DNA of 64,000 nucleotides from Dipetalonema caudispina (Eukaryota; Nematoda; Chromadorea; Rhabditida; Onchocercidae), in the NCBI GenBank assembly GCA_013365325.1, contig JABVXV010000207.1, positions 1 to 64,000 on the forward strand. The letters run 5' to 3'. Positions 12,414 to 27,000 of this stretch are shown here, one piece after another. The position numbers and the translations under genes were made by a program. Position 1 is the stretch's first letter. Every line of letters begins with the position of its first letter. The notes under the pieces were generated by a model. That model worked only from the letters and a program-made list of their open reading frames with translations. It did no database searches and had not been told where the DNA came from.

Positions 12414-15018
12414 CATACTTGCTATATATTTACGAAGCAATAAATTCAATACTTCAATACTTGGTAATCCAAATTCAATATTTGGCGACCAAAACTAAAA
12501 CTAAGAAAGATTTAAAAAACAAATCTCAGTTATAAAAACAAACTTTGTTGAAATTGCGGAAACATTTAGCGTTTATATAAAAATTATATGAAAGGAAAAA
12601 TTTCTTTAAAATTTGTTTTTATTATTGGCAATGGAAGGTTTTAGTAATACTTTTTTAGCTATCAGAATATACATTTAGTGTGAATATAATTGTTTTTCGA
12701 CGAAACTTAGCTTTACCATTTTGTAGAAGCGAAATATACAATTTTAAATGTTAAATCTTATTTATGCATATTCGATATTTATATTTACAACTTAGCAATT
12801 AGTAATTAATCACTTTTAGAAGGAAAAAAATTTTTAATTTAAACAGAAACTGAAAAGGAAATTATTTAATGAACTTCGAAAATATTTTTCATTTCACAAA
12901 ATGTCGAAAAAAATGACGAAATTATTATTTGAAGAAAGAAATAGTAATAGCAAATTTTCAAAATTTGTTAATGAAAGTTTTTGCAATAAGGATTAGCAGA
13001 ATTATTAGCTCAACGATATTCGTTGAAAACAGAACTTTTAATTTCAAATTCTATCAATTTTAAATTAAAAAAATCTTTTCCTTCACTTAGCAAAGACTTT
13101 TTCTATTATATAGCATTCGATGATAATATTAATAATCAACGGGGCGAATGTATTTAACATAGTGATAATATGTCTAAATCATTGTAAATGAATTGGTTCA
13201 CATTTCGGTCCTTTTAGGAAAGATATTACATGTTAATTTTTCCACTTTAATTAACTAATTAACTCCTGTCAAGATATCATATATCAGTAGCTTAGATTGT
13301 TCAGTGCAATGGTATCTTATAATGGTTATAAATTTAAATAAAATTTGTGGATTCACTTTTGCTAAATTTTATATCTAATCAATATCGCTTTATCTTCCTT
13401 AACATACTTGCTCAAATTATATTTATTTTACTTCACACATTGATATAATATTTGGAAATGACAATTAAATCAATGAAAAGGAGAAATTCAAAGTGGGAAA
13501 AGAGAAGTTCCAATTCGAATATTCTTTTGTTAAAATAAGATTTGAGAAAATGAAGCAGTTAGATTAGTGTTTATGCTATTCATTTGAATAATCAAAAATA
13601 ATTAATTTTCTGCAAGCATAAATTTGTTCAGTTCTTTAGGATTTTGCCTTTTCCTTCTTTTTACAGAGCAAGTTTAATTCTAGTTTTTTTTTTTTTTCTT
13701 TATTTTGCAGAAAAAAACCGTGTTTTCTTCCAGTTTTTCAATTTGATCCCACTCAGAGAGTAATTTCCCTTCTTGCAAAATTCAATTATCATAGCATTAG
13801 ATTTATTAAGATTGTAAGTTGTAAGATTATTGGTAAATCTGTTTGTGCAAAATGATCAAATCATGATCAAGCATAGAATCGATCGAGATTCAGTTCTAGA
13901 TAATCGGAATTGCATTTTATGTGATTCATCATATTATAGGGTAAGAATAATTAAGAAATAGGAAATAATTAAAAATTGCATTTATGTTCAGCTTAATCCA
14001 GCATAATCTTTGATATTTTTTTAGGCACTAATAAAATATTGCTGTTTTATAGGAGTAAGAAATGAAAAATAACCCAAATCGAAATAATTCATTAAATGGA
14101 CAAGCAAATAATTAGTTGCTGTCATGTTCTAATCCAACAATTAAATAGTTTAAAATTTGGATGTAAACTAATTTAATTTCAAGCCAAGCTTCTTGTTTTC
14201 ACTTAATCAATTTCAATAATGTTAAACACATCAAAAAGCAGAAGATAAATGTAAACAATTTAAATTAGTGTGAAGTATTTGTAATATCTGAGATAATAAA
14301 AAGCTAAAAATTTCATTGCCTAAGCTATAACCGATAGCCATTAAGTTACATTTTAGATCTTAAAACATATTGGATAATTGTTTACTTACATTTTTTTGTT
14401 TTTGTTTTTTTTTTCTTCTTCTTTTTCTACTTTGGCAACATTTATAATTCATAGGATTGATTAGCTAAGAAGCTATTGATACTTATCACAGTAATATTCA
14501 ATAAGCAAAAATTACACATATTATATCGTATCATATCATACTGTAACAAATATTTAAGTTTATTAATGCAAAATGTTATCTGTATCTTTTTAATTATCAT
14601 TAAATGATTATGATTTCGAGAGTGTTTTTTAGATTCAAAATATATTTTTAATCAATAAGTGATATATATTTTTTGTTACCGGTTACTTTTAATGAATTTT
14701 AATGATATTTTATATTTTTTTTAATTAATTAAATATTTTAAATTATGAGATATCATTTTGTCTAATTACGGAAATTTTTAATGAAAGTATATGCATACAT
14801 ATTTAATATGTTTATTTTGTTTATTTTTCCGCATTTTTTCATCGTATGAGTAATTTTTAAGCAAGTTGAAATACGTCGTATTGTAACATTTTCTGTGATG
14901 AAAACGAAGTTCAAAATTTGAAATAAATGAATTTTTGCAAAGTAACGAATTAAATGAAATTTGTGTAATACAATTTGCCACAAATGCGAATAAATCATCC
15001 GCTGATAATACAAATCAA
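12414..15018. other. Intergenic region between divergent genes
   Basis: About 2.6 kb separate the minus-strand IFT121 gene from the plus-strand gene beginning near 15019. Apart from the X-box at its left end I see no motif or coding exon I can support. An in-frame open stretch runs from 14902 to 15018 into the first recognised exon of the next gene, so an upstream exon may join there (for example at the AG at 14941-14942). The 5' promoter or missing first exon of that gene should lie here. Confidence 0.5.
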
Positions 15019-18000
15019 ATGATGATAGAAATATTTAATCTGAACAAATCTTCAGCACTGATAATGTTGTCATCCTTATCACAATCACCACATTTAACCG
15101 ACGATGATATTTCACAAACAGTATGTTTCCATTCTTTCATTATAGTTATTTTTATCTTACTAACTGTAACAAACCAAATAATAATTCGGCATTTCTAAGC
15201 AATTATTTCTTGTCTTGTTGTAATCATCCAATTAGTAATTTGTAGTAATTACAAACTAAATACCAAATGACTCTACTAATTAATTAATTAGCTTTTTCTC
15301 TGTGGAAATAATAGTTTATATTGGTGCTATGTTATATATTTTGTTGATTTTTATGTCCCAATAAAAGAAAAAATTTTTGATGAAATTTTCGAAAAAAAAA
15401 ATTTCATTCTTTTATTATACATCAATTAAACGAACTATTGTTATTGGTATTGTTAATGGAAATTGAAATGGAATTAACTTATAGCAAAAGCAATTATTGG
15501 GATATGATGGAGAAAATGAAGTTGGAGATAATAGTTTGGTAGAATCGGTAACAAGTTTAATGCCAGTTAATGCAAGCATAAATCGACAATTGCAAACAGT
15601 CACTAATGGGAGCAAATCAACCGGTGGATATTATCAAGAAGCAATTGATAGTCCACATGCTAGTTTCCGGCTTAGAATACTTCAGGAGCGACATATGAAA
15701 CCCGTAAGAATTCCATTTTATATTCCATTTTTTATTATCACTTGAAGATATAGATATATTTACTTATTTATTTAATTTGTTTGTTTATATTTATTTATTC
15801 AATTACACACATACACACACACACACACACAAATTGTATGATTATATGTATAAATTATACATACATTTATAATTATTAATAAATTGAATCAAAAAAATTT
15901 ATATGAATGGTTTAAAAAATACTTCAAAAATGAAACGAAGAACGATACGATAATATCACTGATTCATTTCAAAAATTTTAACAATAAAATTATTTCATCC
16001 TTCTTCCAAATCGCTTTTTTCCCACACAAAAAAAGCATTTAATTCTTTACATATATTAAAATTAATTCTTCACAACTATTAAAATAGCATGAAATCTGTT
16101 AAGTTTTAAAATAACATAAAATTTAACAAATTTTATACATTTTTTTTTAACAGAATTCTGCAACAAAAAAACGTAATACACGACAAAAAAAATTAGACGA
16201 ATTAGAACACGACGATTTAAACAAATTCAATTTTGGAATGTATACCATACGAAATGGCGATGAAATATTTGGTAGTAAGTTCGATTTATACCTAATTTTT
16301 CATCTTAAATCTTAATAACATTTTGATCAATGAATTGATATGCGTAATATTTCTATGCATATTTTATTGATACTTATATATTTTGTTTACGTATTTATTA
16401 CACTAATATGATATGATATTTTATATATTAATATTATATACATTACATATATATGTATTTAAATTATCGATTATTTATACAGCGATATGATACATATAAA
16501 TATCATATTACGTTTTTCTTATACGTTAATGTATCAAATATACGTCGTCAACATATATTTGGTTAAGTTTAGAATGATTTTAAATTTCACTTCTTTCTTT
16601 TTCTTTCTTCTTTTCTTTTTTCATTTCAGATCAAAATTTTTTTATAGGTATTAATGCATAAAATATATGTTGTTTACGTATATTTTATGATACTTACGGC
16701 AATTTTCAATTTCCTTCACTTTTTGTTTTCATTTTTTGTCTTATAAATGAGGCAAAAACTGAAGCGATATTTATGAAATAGAAAATTAAAGTTAATAAAG
16801 TAAAATATTAAAATGAAAGGGAATTGTTTTGTTCGGTAATCATTTAGCAGTTTGTGTTCAAAATGTTGATATTATTTATATGTAGAAAAACTAATAAAAT
16901 ACTGAATATATGGCTTTAAAATATTAATTCATCAATTTATTTATGAAAAAAAAAGCAACAATAATTGAAGTAATAAATCGACAAAAAATTTTTAATCTAA
17001 CAAATGATTTCCATTCCCATTTTGTTTCATTTCCATTTTTTGATATATTTTAAAATGAAATCATATTACAATTTACTTTTCATTGAATAATTTCACTTAC
17101 ATAAACAATTTCATTTCCATTGTTATAATAGCATTTCTAATGTTTCCTGTTCAAGAATGACAAGTAATTATTAATTATTTGTTATATATGAATGATTAGA
17201 TGGAATAATTAACTTTTTTCGTTCCAATTCTTAATTAAAATTCATTTTACAACTCTTTTTTTAATACTATAAAATGCCAAATATGATTTACTAGAAGTAG
17301 AAGAACTTTCAACAAATCTTTCACTTTTTGAAAAGATTTTCAGATGTAATGATACCATTCAAAAGTATCATGTAAATAATAAATTTCTCAGTTCAGTAAA
17401 AAATTTTATTATTATTGATACAATTAATTAGAAATTTTATTATCACTAATACAATTATTTAAAAATGTCATTTTTTTATGCATCAGTCAATAAATGTCGC
17501 TAAATTATATTAAAAAAAAAAAAAAAAAGAAAAAAGAAAAAAAAAAACAAAGACAAAATAAATGTTTCGAACTAAAGAAGAAAGAACAAATAAAAATGGA
17601 CACAAAAAAGGTAAAAATGAAAACAAAAACCAATGAAAAATTCATTCTAAGTGATAAAAAAATATTTCTTATAATTTATCTTTTAACAATCGTTGTGTAA
17701 TTAATTGATGAAAAATTAATAAACAAAGAGTGATAAACAAATAAATTGCAAATATACGTTAACTCAACAGCTGTTGAAATAAATTTTGATAGCAATTTCA
17801 TATTTTTAGTAATTCTCAACTTGTCATTTTAAATAACAAAGAACGAAAACTTTAATTTATATGTGTCTGTGTGTGTATGTTTGTGTGTGTGTGTGTGTGT
17901 GTGTGTTTGTATGTGTGTATATGTTAGTGCTGAAGAGTGATTAATGAGTTTGTTCCTTTTGATTTGTTAATGCTTCACATGTTGGATTGTTTGTTCGTTT

Positions 18001-21000
18001 GTTAATTAGCATATGAAGCCAAATTTAATAAAGACCATTTGGTCATTTACGTAAATAGCACTTAACTTAGTCTATTTATTCTTTCTTATGAGCAATTTAA
18101 GAAAGTAAAATGAAGAATTAGGTTATTCCTGCCGTTCTAACAGGGAAAAAGCCAAACCAGCTGAAAGGAGCGGTTATTGTCCTGCGAAAGGCGGTATTGT
18201 CTGATTATGTGTTAATTTTTGCTTGCCTTTCTGATACTTACTTATTACTTACTTTCTTTTTTTTGATCCTTTTCCTTCTAAAATTAAATGTTACACAAAT
18301 AAATTATATACATTTCATTGTTTTCGTGCTTTCCTTCCTGTTATGTTTATTTTATTTAATTATTTCAACTTTATTAATTAATTTATATTAAGATAAATCG
18401 AATCATTTCAATGTTTCCATCCCATTTAAAGCTTACAATTATTTTTTAAGTAGAAGAACTAAATAAATAATAGGAATTGAATTGAATGAAAATGATTAAA
18501 GAGAAGAAAATTATAATAGCAAAAAGAAAAGAAATATTGAAGAAATGAAGGAAATGGTTCACTCAGTACTAAATTTCATTTATGGTCTATTAACGATTAT
18601 AAGCCGAGAATTTCATCCAAATTTTATATTTGTTAAAATTGTTTTTTTTGTTTTTTTTTTCAGGATTGCGAATCATTTCAATATTTCAATTCTAATTTGT
18701 TGTTTAAAAATCCCTCTAAGCTGTTATTAAAAGATGAGCCTAAAGATTATTAAAAAAATAATATTTCTTGATTACATTAGCCATTCCATTTATCTGTGTC
18801 CATACCATAATATTTCATCTTCCAATTGCTTTTTTTTTTCGTACAATAATACAGAATAGTTCACGAGTTTTCAATTTCATAATTTAAGTATAAATTTTTG
18901 AAAATTACTTCTTTAACATCTAAATAATATATAAAATAGCATTTAGGCGAAAAGAGAGGGAAAAGAGAATAATATACAACTTATCATTTATAAACATTTA
19001 CATACATTAACATATATGTGATATAATTTATCACATGGCATTTCTTAGTTCGATCCAATTAAATGAGAAATTATTTTTTCAAAAATATTTTTTAAAAATT
19101 TAAATTATACCATGTTTATGTTATAATTTTAAAATTTTCTTAAAGTACAATTTCACAGCATTTCAGTTTTTTGCCACTTACTAATTGGCTACAAAATCTT
19201 TTCCTCACTTTAATATATAAAAAAGACTATAACTCAGAATTTTAATAGATGAAAATGAAAAGTTGTAGAATATTAAAAACTATAAATTCAATTGGATATT
19301 TAAGAGAATAATAAAGCATGCAGCAGTACTCTCAATACGATGCATTACCAAAGGATTGAAATTACTTTAAAAAATTTGCATAACAAATTGACAATAATTA
19401 CCAAAAAAAAAAAAAAATTATAAGACTTATATCATATTAAAAAGTATGAAATTTAGATGTTAAATGAAACGTTTTAATGTTAGCACATTTTCCCATCATC
19501 TTAATTGTTGATTTCCTGCTAAAAATTTCGCATAATTTCATCCATTGAAACATTTCTTACATTTAAATAAGTGAAAGATTGAGCAATGAACTAAAAATGA
19601 GAAAAAAACTGAAAAGTATGAAGTAAAAATTTAACGCCTCCTAAGTGTTATTAACATTAACAATGAAAGTTTGTTGCACATTTTGATGAAATTCATTGAA
19701 ATGATGAATTGTTTGCTTATTTTTAATAAATTTGAATATAATTATTTTTAATTTTAAAATAAAATATGAATGTTTCATTTTTTTACTGCAATATGTCACC
19801 AATTATGTCGTAGATACGTTTGCAGCACAATTTTAGAATTCTAACTTTCTACTAACTGTAACATACAATATTTGTGAGAAAAAAAAAATTGTTACGAGGA
19901 AATTTTGCAAAGAAACTTCCTTAAAAATTTACAAGGAATTTAAGTCCAAAAAAAAAAAAAAGAAAAAAAACAAATTTACAAGAAATTCAAATTCAGATTA
20001 ACGAAGAGTTCAAATGTAAAAAAATTTATGTCTATACGGGATTGAAATTTATAAAGAATTCAAGATATGGTCACAATTTGTGGTATGCAAAAACTTTTAC
20101 ATAAAATCATAAAACATTATATATCAATGATTTGATTTCAAATAAGCATTAAAACTATCACTTAATCAGTTTACCTTTCTTTTATCAATTTCATCGAACT
20201 TTTTACAGTTTTAAATTTAGCGTGTTAAAGGATATTTCTTTGACTAATTTATAATTTTTTCATTGTTCTCATTCCTTTCAATAGTAATGTTTTGTTATTT
20301 GAAAGAAAGAAAAACTTAACATATCATTTTCATTTTCATCTTGTAATTTCAGCACTTTTGCTTCTTTTTAAACTTCCCTTTCTTCTACTTCTTGGCTTAT
20401 TTGAACAATATAAAAGCTTTATAAATTGAAAAATTTTCTCACTGCTAGGTGCCAAAGTTAATTTTATAATCAAACGTTGTGAGCAGTAATAGTTGAAGTT
20501 TATTGCGACAAATTATAATAGCAGCAGCATTGTTGAATTACATTTGCAACATATAAGCATGGCCAATAATATCCTGTGTCAAAATGATTTCTTTTATCCA
20601 ATTTCAAAGACAAGCTAGGCTATGTTTTCTTTTTCATGTCAAATTTCAAAAATGCCAATCTGGACAATTTATTCGATTCAACCATTCATGAGAAACCTAA
20701 ACTAATACATACATCCGTTATTTAAAATTTTCTCCCCTCATATTACTAATTGTTTTGATTCATTTCTATTGTTATTTCATTTTCATTCTTTTTTTTTCTT
20801 TCCTTTAATTTGAAATCGAGAATTAAATACATTGAACCAGAAATGGGAATTGCAGTATATAAGTGAGAAATTGTCCATTGTATTCATTTCATTCACCTTG
20901 TCTAATATTCATAAGTAGCTTATTAAGTCCGAAATAGTTGACACATTTTTATCCATTCCAATTAGATATTTCAATTTATGCATTTCCAGTATCCATTCAA

Positions 21001-24000
21001 TTTTCAACCATATCCTTCAAAAATATCTTCGGTACATTTTATTTAAAAATTGTTATTATATAAAATAAATTTGGAAAATTTTCTATACTTTATGCTAGTT
21101 CTTTTTACTTTCATAAAATTTCCCAAATCAAAGTTTTCTGCTCAGTTTTTTTAAGTAAACAACAGTTTCAGTTTTAATTGGAAACATTTTTATATCTTAA
21201 AAATAATTGATGAGGTTAATATTTTTAAAAAAAAGTAGACGATAAGTTGCAAAATAAGATTACTTAAAGGAAATGATTGTTAGAATAAATTTAAAATGAA
21301 GCAGTCACATCACTTCAAGGTACTTAAAAAGATAATCCATAATGTTTGCTCCGGCTGATCCGGAATTTGCAGTGTTATCAATAAATTTGAAATTCATTAA
21401 ACCAAGCATTTAATTCAATCGACTTAGATTCCCTTAATTGTTTCCATGGAAAATAAAGGTAGTAATATCATCTATAGATGAAATTTTGAAAAAGATTTAC
21501 GGAATTTTGAATTATATAGATGAGTAGCGCTGAATTAACTATAAATTAAAATATCTGAAGCATGAATATTAGAGGGTATAAGTTTAATATCAGTTAAAAT
21601 ACTTGAAGCATTCCGTTTCTTTTTGATTTTTTCCCCCATTTTTTAAACTTTACGATTTTTGACAACTTCATCATTTTTCTTCTTTTTTTTTTTGTTTTTT
21701 CTTTTAAATTTCGATTGGTTTTTTAACTCTAAGCACAATCATTTTGTGGATGTTTTTTACTTGGAAACCAAAAATTTACTTTTCCACATTTTGCTAGTTG
21801 ACTTTCTGCGTTTTTGATTTTTCCATTTTTTTTCTTGCGATTTCGTTTTATCAATTTCAAAAGACGATTTACGGTATTTTTATTATATTGGCTGAAAAAC
21901 CGTTTCGTGATAATTAGCTGCAATATTAGTTTTACTGATATATGCCCGAATGGTTGATGCTTTCCGGCTGGCTTACTCTCAACAAGTTGGTACGATGCCT
22001 GATGATAAATGGCATCATCGTTATTATCATCATCGTTTCGCCATTAATGATCAAATGATCCGAAATATTCGAAATTACAAAAAGCCATTCAATTTGGTAC
22101 CAGGTGAGTTACCTTTTCATTTCTTACCCATGCATTTTTATTATTCATGCAAACAATATCAGATTGTCATGCCAATTATTCCGGATTTACAATTGATTGG
22201 AATATTTGCCTTTTTGCATGCATTTTTGTGTTACTTCTGTAAACAAGTACAGGACTATCCTGTCAGGGAATCCGGATTTGGGCAAGTAATTATGATCGAT
22301 TAAGGAGTACTTGTGCAGATTCAACTTGAATGATTCATAATTAATTTATACATGGTTTAATTTCTTAAAAAGGACCGATTTTTTTTTTGCATCATCAAAT
22401 TAAATTTGATGTTTCCCATAATAACAATAATTTGAGTAATTCAGTAATTGCGAGAAGTGAATCTCAATAATAAGTAAATTTCATCTTCATTATTGGCTGC
22501 TAAAATTGAAAAATATTTCAACTGAAGTTTTTTTCTCGTTTTTCCTTTTTTAAATCAGAACATTTATGGATTATAAAAGTAAATAACAATGGATTATCAA
22601 TAATCGTAGCGTGAAAATAATATTATTGCAGTAATCAGTAAATTTTATTTCCATTATTGACTATTGAAATTGAACTTCCTTTTTTTAAAATTAAAACATT
22701 AATGAAATCAAAAAGTAAATAGCAATATGTTAATGCAAATTTCAATTATAACAATGGATTATTTAGTTCGTATTTGTTTAGTTATGACAAAACAGTAGTT
22801 AATTAACATTTTTAAATTTTTTCTCTTTTTTTCAAATTTCAGCGGAAATATTTAATTAATGATAATCCTATTCCTAATGATTATTTTTAACAAAAAGAAG
22901 AAAAAAGTTCAAAAAATGCTAATCAAAAATTTTTTTTTAGCATTTCAAAAAAAGGGCAAATGAAGCAATACGGTAGTTTTAGAATATTAAAAAGCGTTAA
23001 CAAATTCATAAATGCATCATTGCCTAAGGCACTGTTTTGCTAATTGTTACTTTTGCTACCACACTAATTAAGTATAAATATTGCTTGTGGAATGATTCCT
23101 TCGAGAGCTTTTATCTTTTTCACTTAAAATCCATTTGAAAAGGATTAGTGGTTAAAGCGATATTTGCTTTTGAAGTGTTTAAGCTTATTCAAAAGTGAAG
23201 GAAATGAAATATTTGCAACATTTTGAAACTATGATTTTTTCATTCTTAATTAACTCTATCACTTTTCGCTATCATCTTAAGCATTTTCATTACCATCAAA
23301 ATTCTATTATCTTTAGAATAATTAAGCAAATTTAAATCATTTTTTAAAAATTTCCTTTCTTCTTTTCAAACTGAAATATTTGCAACAGTTTGAAAATATA
23401 ATGTCATCACTTTTAATTAATTTGGTTACCTTCGAATGGTTTTACTATCGTTAATATTACTATCAAAGTTTTATTGTGTTTCAATGATTAAGTATAATTT
23501 AAGTTAATATTTTATATAATTTCAAAATAATTGCAAAAAGACTTGCAGTGCTAAAAAAGAAAAGAAAAAAAAAAAATAATTTCCTCAACATTTGCTTTTA
23601 CTATTGTTCCTTTTATACAACGATTGAGCAAAATACTTTTGAGGAATTCATTTCAATAGAAATTCAATGTCATAGTTTCGACTTTTATTCATTTTTTCAT
23701 CTGCTTTCCATTTTCCTTTTCTGCCTGAGAAATTTTGGGAAATTTCATAATTTTTTTTTTTTCAACATTTCTTGCATTTATTTATATATAATTATTTATT
23801 GTCAATAATCGTAACTTTGGAAAATGTAACATACATTTTCAGCAAATTTTTATTTCGAACGCAATACAATATCAAATATTTAAGTAAGAAATTAAATCAA
23901 AAAGAAAAAACAGACTTTTTCTTTCGAAATGGAATGCCTGATATGCTTTAAGAATCCCTGGAAAGTATGCTATTACTTTATCAATAATATATTAATTGAT

Positions 24001-27000
24001 ATTTTATTGATTCAACTATTTGGCACCATTTCATATATCAATCATTTTATCAGTCGCTTCAAAATTGATTATCTACTAGGTTCTAATAGTTTTTATTCAA
24101 AATTCAGTATTAATACAACTAAATCGGTGCTACTATTGCAGGTGAGAAAAGCTTTAGCTTATCTTATCAATATATTTTACTTTTATACTGTTAATTTTTA
24201 AAAATTAAAATTAATGAAACATACAAATGCGTAATATCAGGTAATTATTTGTAAAAGAAAAATTCACATAACATGCAAGTTAATGCTAAATTTTAACGAT
24301 ATTTTAGAGAATTCTTCAATTCAACTTTTTTGAATTTTCGTATTTCATACGAAATTTGACAAAATAATTCAAGCAGCGCATTTGAAACACATAATAGGAT
24401 AGGAAAAAATAAGGCAATTTCATTATAAGGCAAAATATATTTCAATTTATTTTTGTTGAATGCATCAAATTTGACTTATATTTTCTTCACTGATTTACAA
24501 ATAATTAAATCAATGAATGACGCTATGCAATATATAATATTTCTGTTCAATAATTTCAATCCTTTGCTACTAGGCATTTTCAAGTTTTATATTGCAAAAA
24601 TTTCAATATCATTTATAAATTCTTCTAATTTAGTGGAAAAAGATTTAAGTGCTGCAATTCTTTCGTATTTATAATTTTGCTTTATCTAAATATCGACATC
24701 ATTAGCTTTCATACTTATTCGATGAATAGTATGTTGATTTTACCGGATGATATAGTAGGTAGGCTTTATCGGAAGATATAGTAAGTAGACCTTATATGAA
24801 AGGTATGTGGAAGAAGTTGTAGAATGAGATTGTTAATTTTGGAATAGAAAAAGTAGAGAATGGAGAAGTTGTAATCGATCGGTTTCAACATTTTAATAAT
24901 ATGTTCCGCTATCTATTGTTTGAAATTGACTGATAACAATGTTGAAAACCGAATAACTCTATTCAAATCCTTATTACTATCTTCTGGTATATGAAATAAT
25001 TGTCAGAAAATTAGAGACAAAGTTTTGAAATTATTTTGGAAAAATTAAAAAAAAATAATTTATACTATGATTATTGTAAGATTTGCCAAAAATTTTTGCA
25101 AAAAAAGAAGAAAAAAAAATTGGTGAATTACAATTTCATATGTTTCCTCATTTTGATTATTATCAATTAAATTGCTATTATCTATCCTTACATAATAATT
25201 CAAATCAAATCATTGCTACGATAGAATTAATTCATAAATTATCTTTGACAATGATTATATAATTTTTTTTCTCGAATAAAAATTTGCAGTATTTTTAAGT
25301 CAAACTAAAAGTTTTATTGAAAATTTTTTTTTTTTGCCACTTCTTGGAATAAAACTTTTACAATTATCATGTTGAACACTTATTGGAATAAAATTTTTAT
25401 AATTTTTTAAGAATATAACAATAATTTTTATTGAACGTTTACTTATTTTCTTTGCTATCCTTTTTTTTTTTTTGTTTTTTAAGAATAAAAAATTTTAGGT
25501 TCAATTTATTTATTGTAAAAGAGAGTTCGTAAGATCAAATAGTGAAGGAGGAAGAGTAATTGAAGAAGATGAAAGTGCTGTTGCATTATTCATGAAAATA
25601 TGAAAATTATTGAAAAGATTTATAAATTGGCGCATATTTCTTTTTTTTCATAATTTTTGATTTTTATTCTTTATTACTTTGAATAATTTCATAATGAAGC
25701 ATTTATTATCCGTCCATAAAATTTGAGTATAATTAATTATATTATTTCTGTTACTTTATCCTATAAAATAAATAATGTGTCATTTTTTTTTTTTGACCAT
25801 CCAAACATTTCAATAAATATAAATAATTAATTATTTTAAATTTCCTATCCATTTTCGCTTCCCTGTACACTTATAATTTCCAGTAGATTTAAAATTTTAA
25901 CAATTGCTTTCATATTTGTTATTTTTATTCATCTAAACTATCTCTATCATCTTCAAACTTTTTTTTTCCTATCTTTGAATCCCTTGATAACCAACTATGG
26001 TTCCATCAATGTTAAGGATAAATAACTTTCTCCTCTTTTTTTCTCTTTTTTTCTTTCAAACCCTCTCCTATCATTGTAACTGCTCAATTGTTAGAGAATT
26101 CGAAAATTTTTTAACTCTAATATTATACTTCAATTCAGTTCCATTACTTCTATATCCTTTATCCGTATCCAAATATTTGACATTTTTGAATCATTACTGT
26201 TGAAATTCTCATAAAATTCCACAATTACAGTGACAGACATCGAATTTTTTAAGTATTTTTTCGTAGTTTTGATGAGATTTTCTTCTTTTGCTGACCCGAA
26301 TGAACCTATGAGCGAATCCATTTGGGGATTATACTATATGTGCTAGCTGCTTCTCCCAAATAATTCCTTTTTTTTCACCCCTAAACATCTGTGGCTTCTC
26401 TTATTCGATGCTAAAATTTTTGGAAAAAAAAAAGATTTATTTGCTTATCATTTTGTATTTTTGAGCTAGCATAATTATTCAAATCATTTCAGAAAATTCA
26501 ATAGAAAAAAAAAAAAAAAAAAGAAATCAAAACAATAATACCGTATTTCGATTATTTTTGATTAACGAAATTGTTATGTTTTGTTTTATCAAACTATCTA
26601 AAATGATAACTATCACTAATTAACAGCAGTTCATGTTAAAATCATATCATATCTTGATAACTTTTGATCGATGAAATTCTTCCTTTCTATTCCATGAACT
26701 CAATTTAAATGTTAATTACTATTAATTGTTATAGGAATAACAACAGCTAATGCTATTACCGAAAATTATCAAAATATTCATTTTTACTGTTACAAGGGAA
26801 TAAAGACGACAAATCGATTTAATTAACTATGCGAAATTATATTTCGGTGGCACTAATTTTTGATAATTACTGTCCAACGATTTTCAATTTTTAATTAATT
26901 TAGAAAAACTAATGCTTATCATTATTTTCATTACCTGTAATAATTACTATCTGCTTTTGATTACATATTTTCTAGACTCTTAGCACTGTTCACAGCAATC

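Larger units (their letters stand above)
16275..21917 (+). other. 5.6-kb intron of the unrecognised gene
   Basis: This AT-rich interval starts at a GTAAGT donor and ends at a TAATTAG acceptor. It contains homopolymer A and T tracts, a TG microsatellite at 17862-17924 and a GC-richer patch at 18161-18203. I see no other exon with both splice signals. A 23-codon frame at 21340-21411 has unusually high GC for this intron but no support. Confidence 0.5.

Noticed and set aside
22104..22303. Continuation of the open frame beyond exon 21918-22103, which adds about 65 codons
   Set aside because: A good GTGAGT donor sits at 22104 and phase-matched downstream exons exist. The extension has a different composition and looks like chance read-through.
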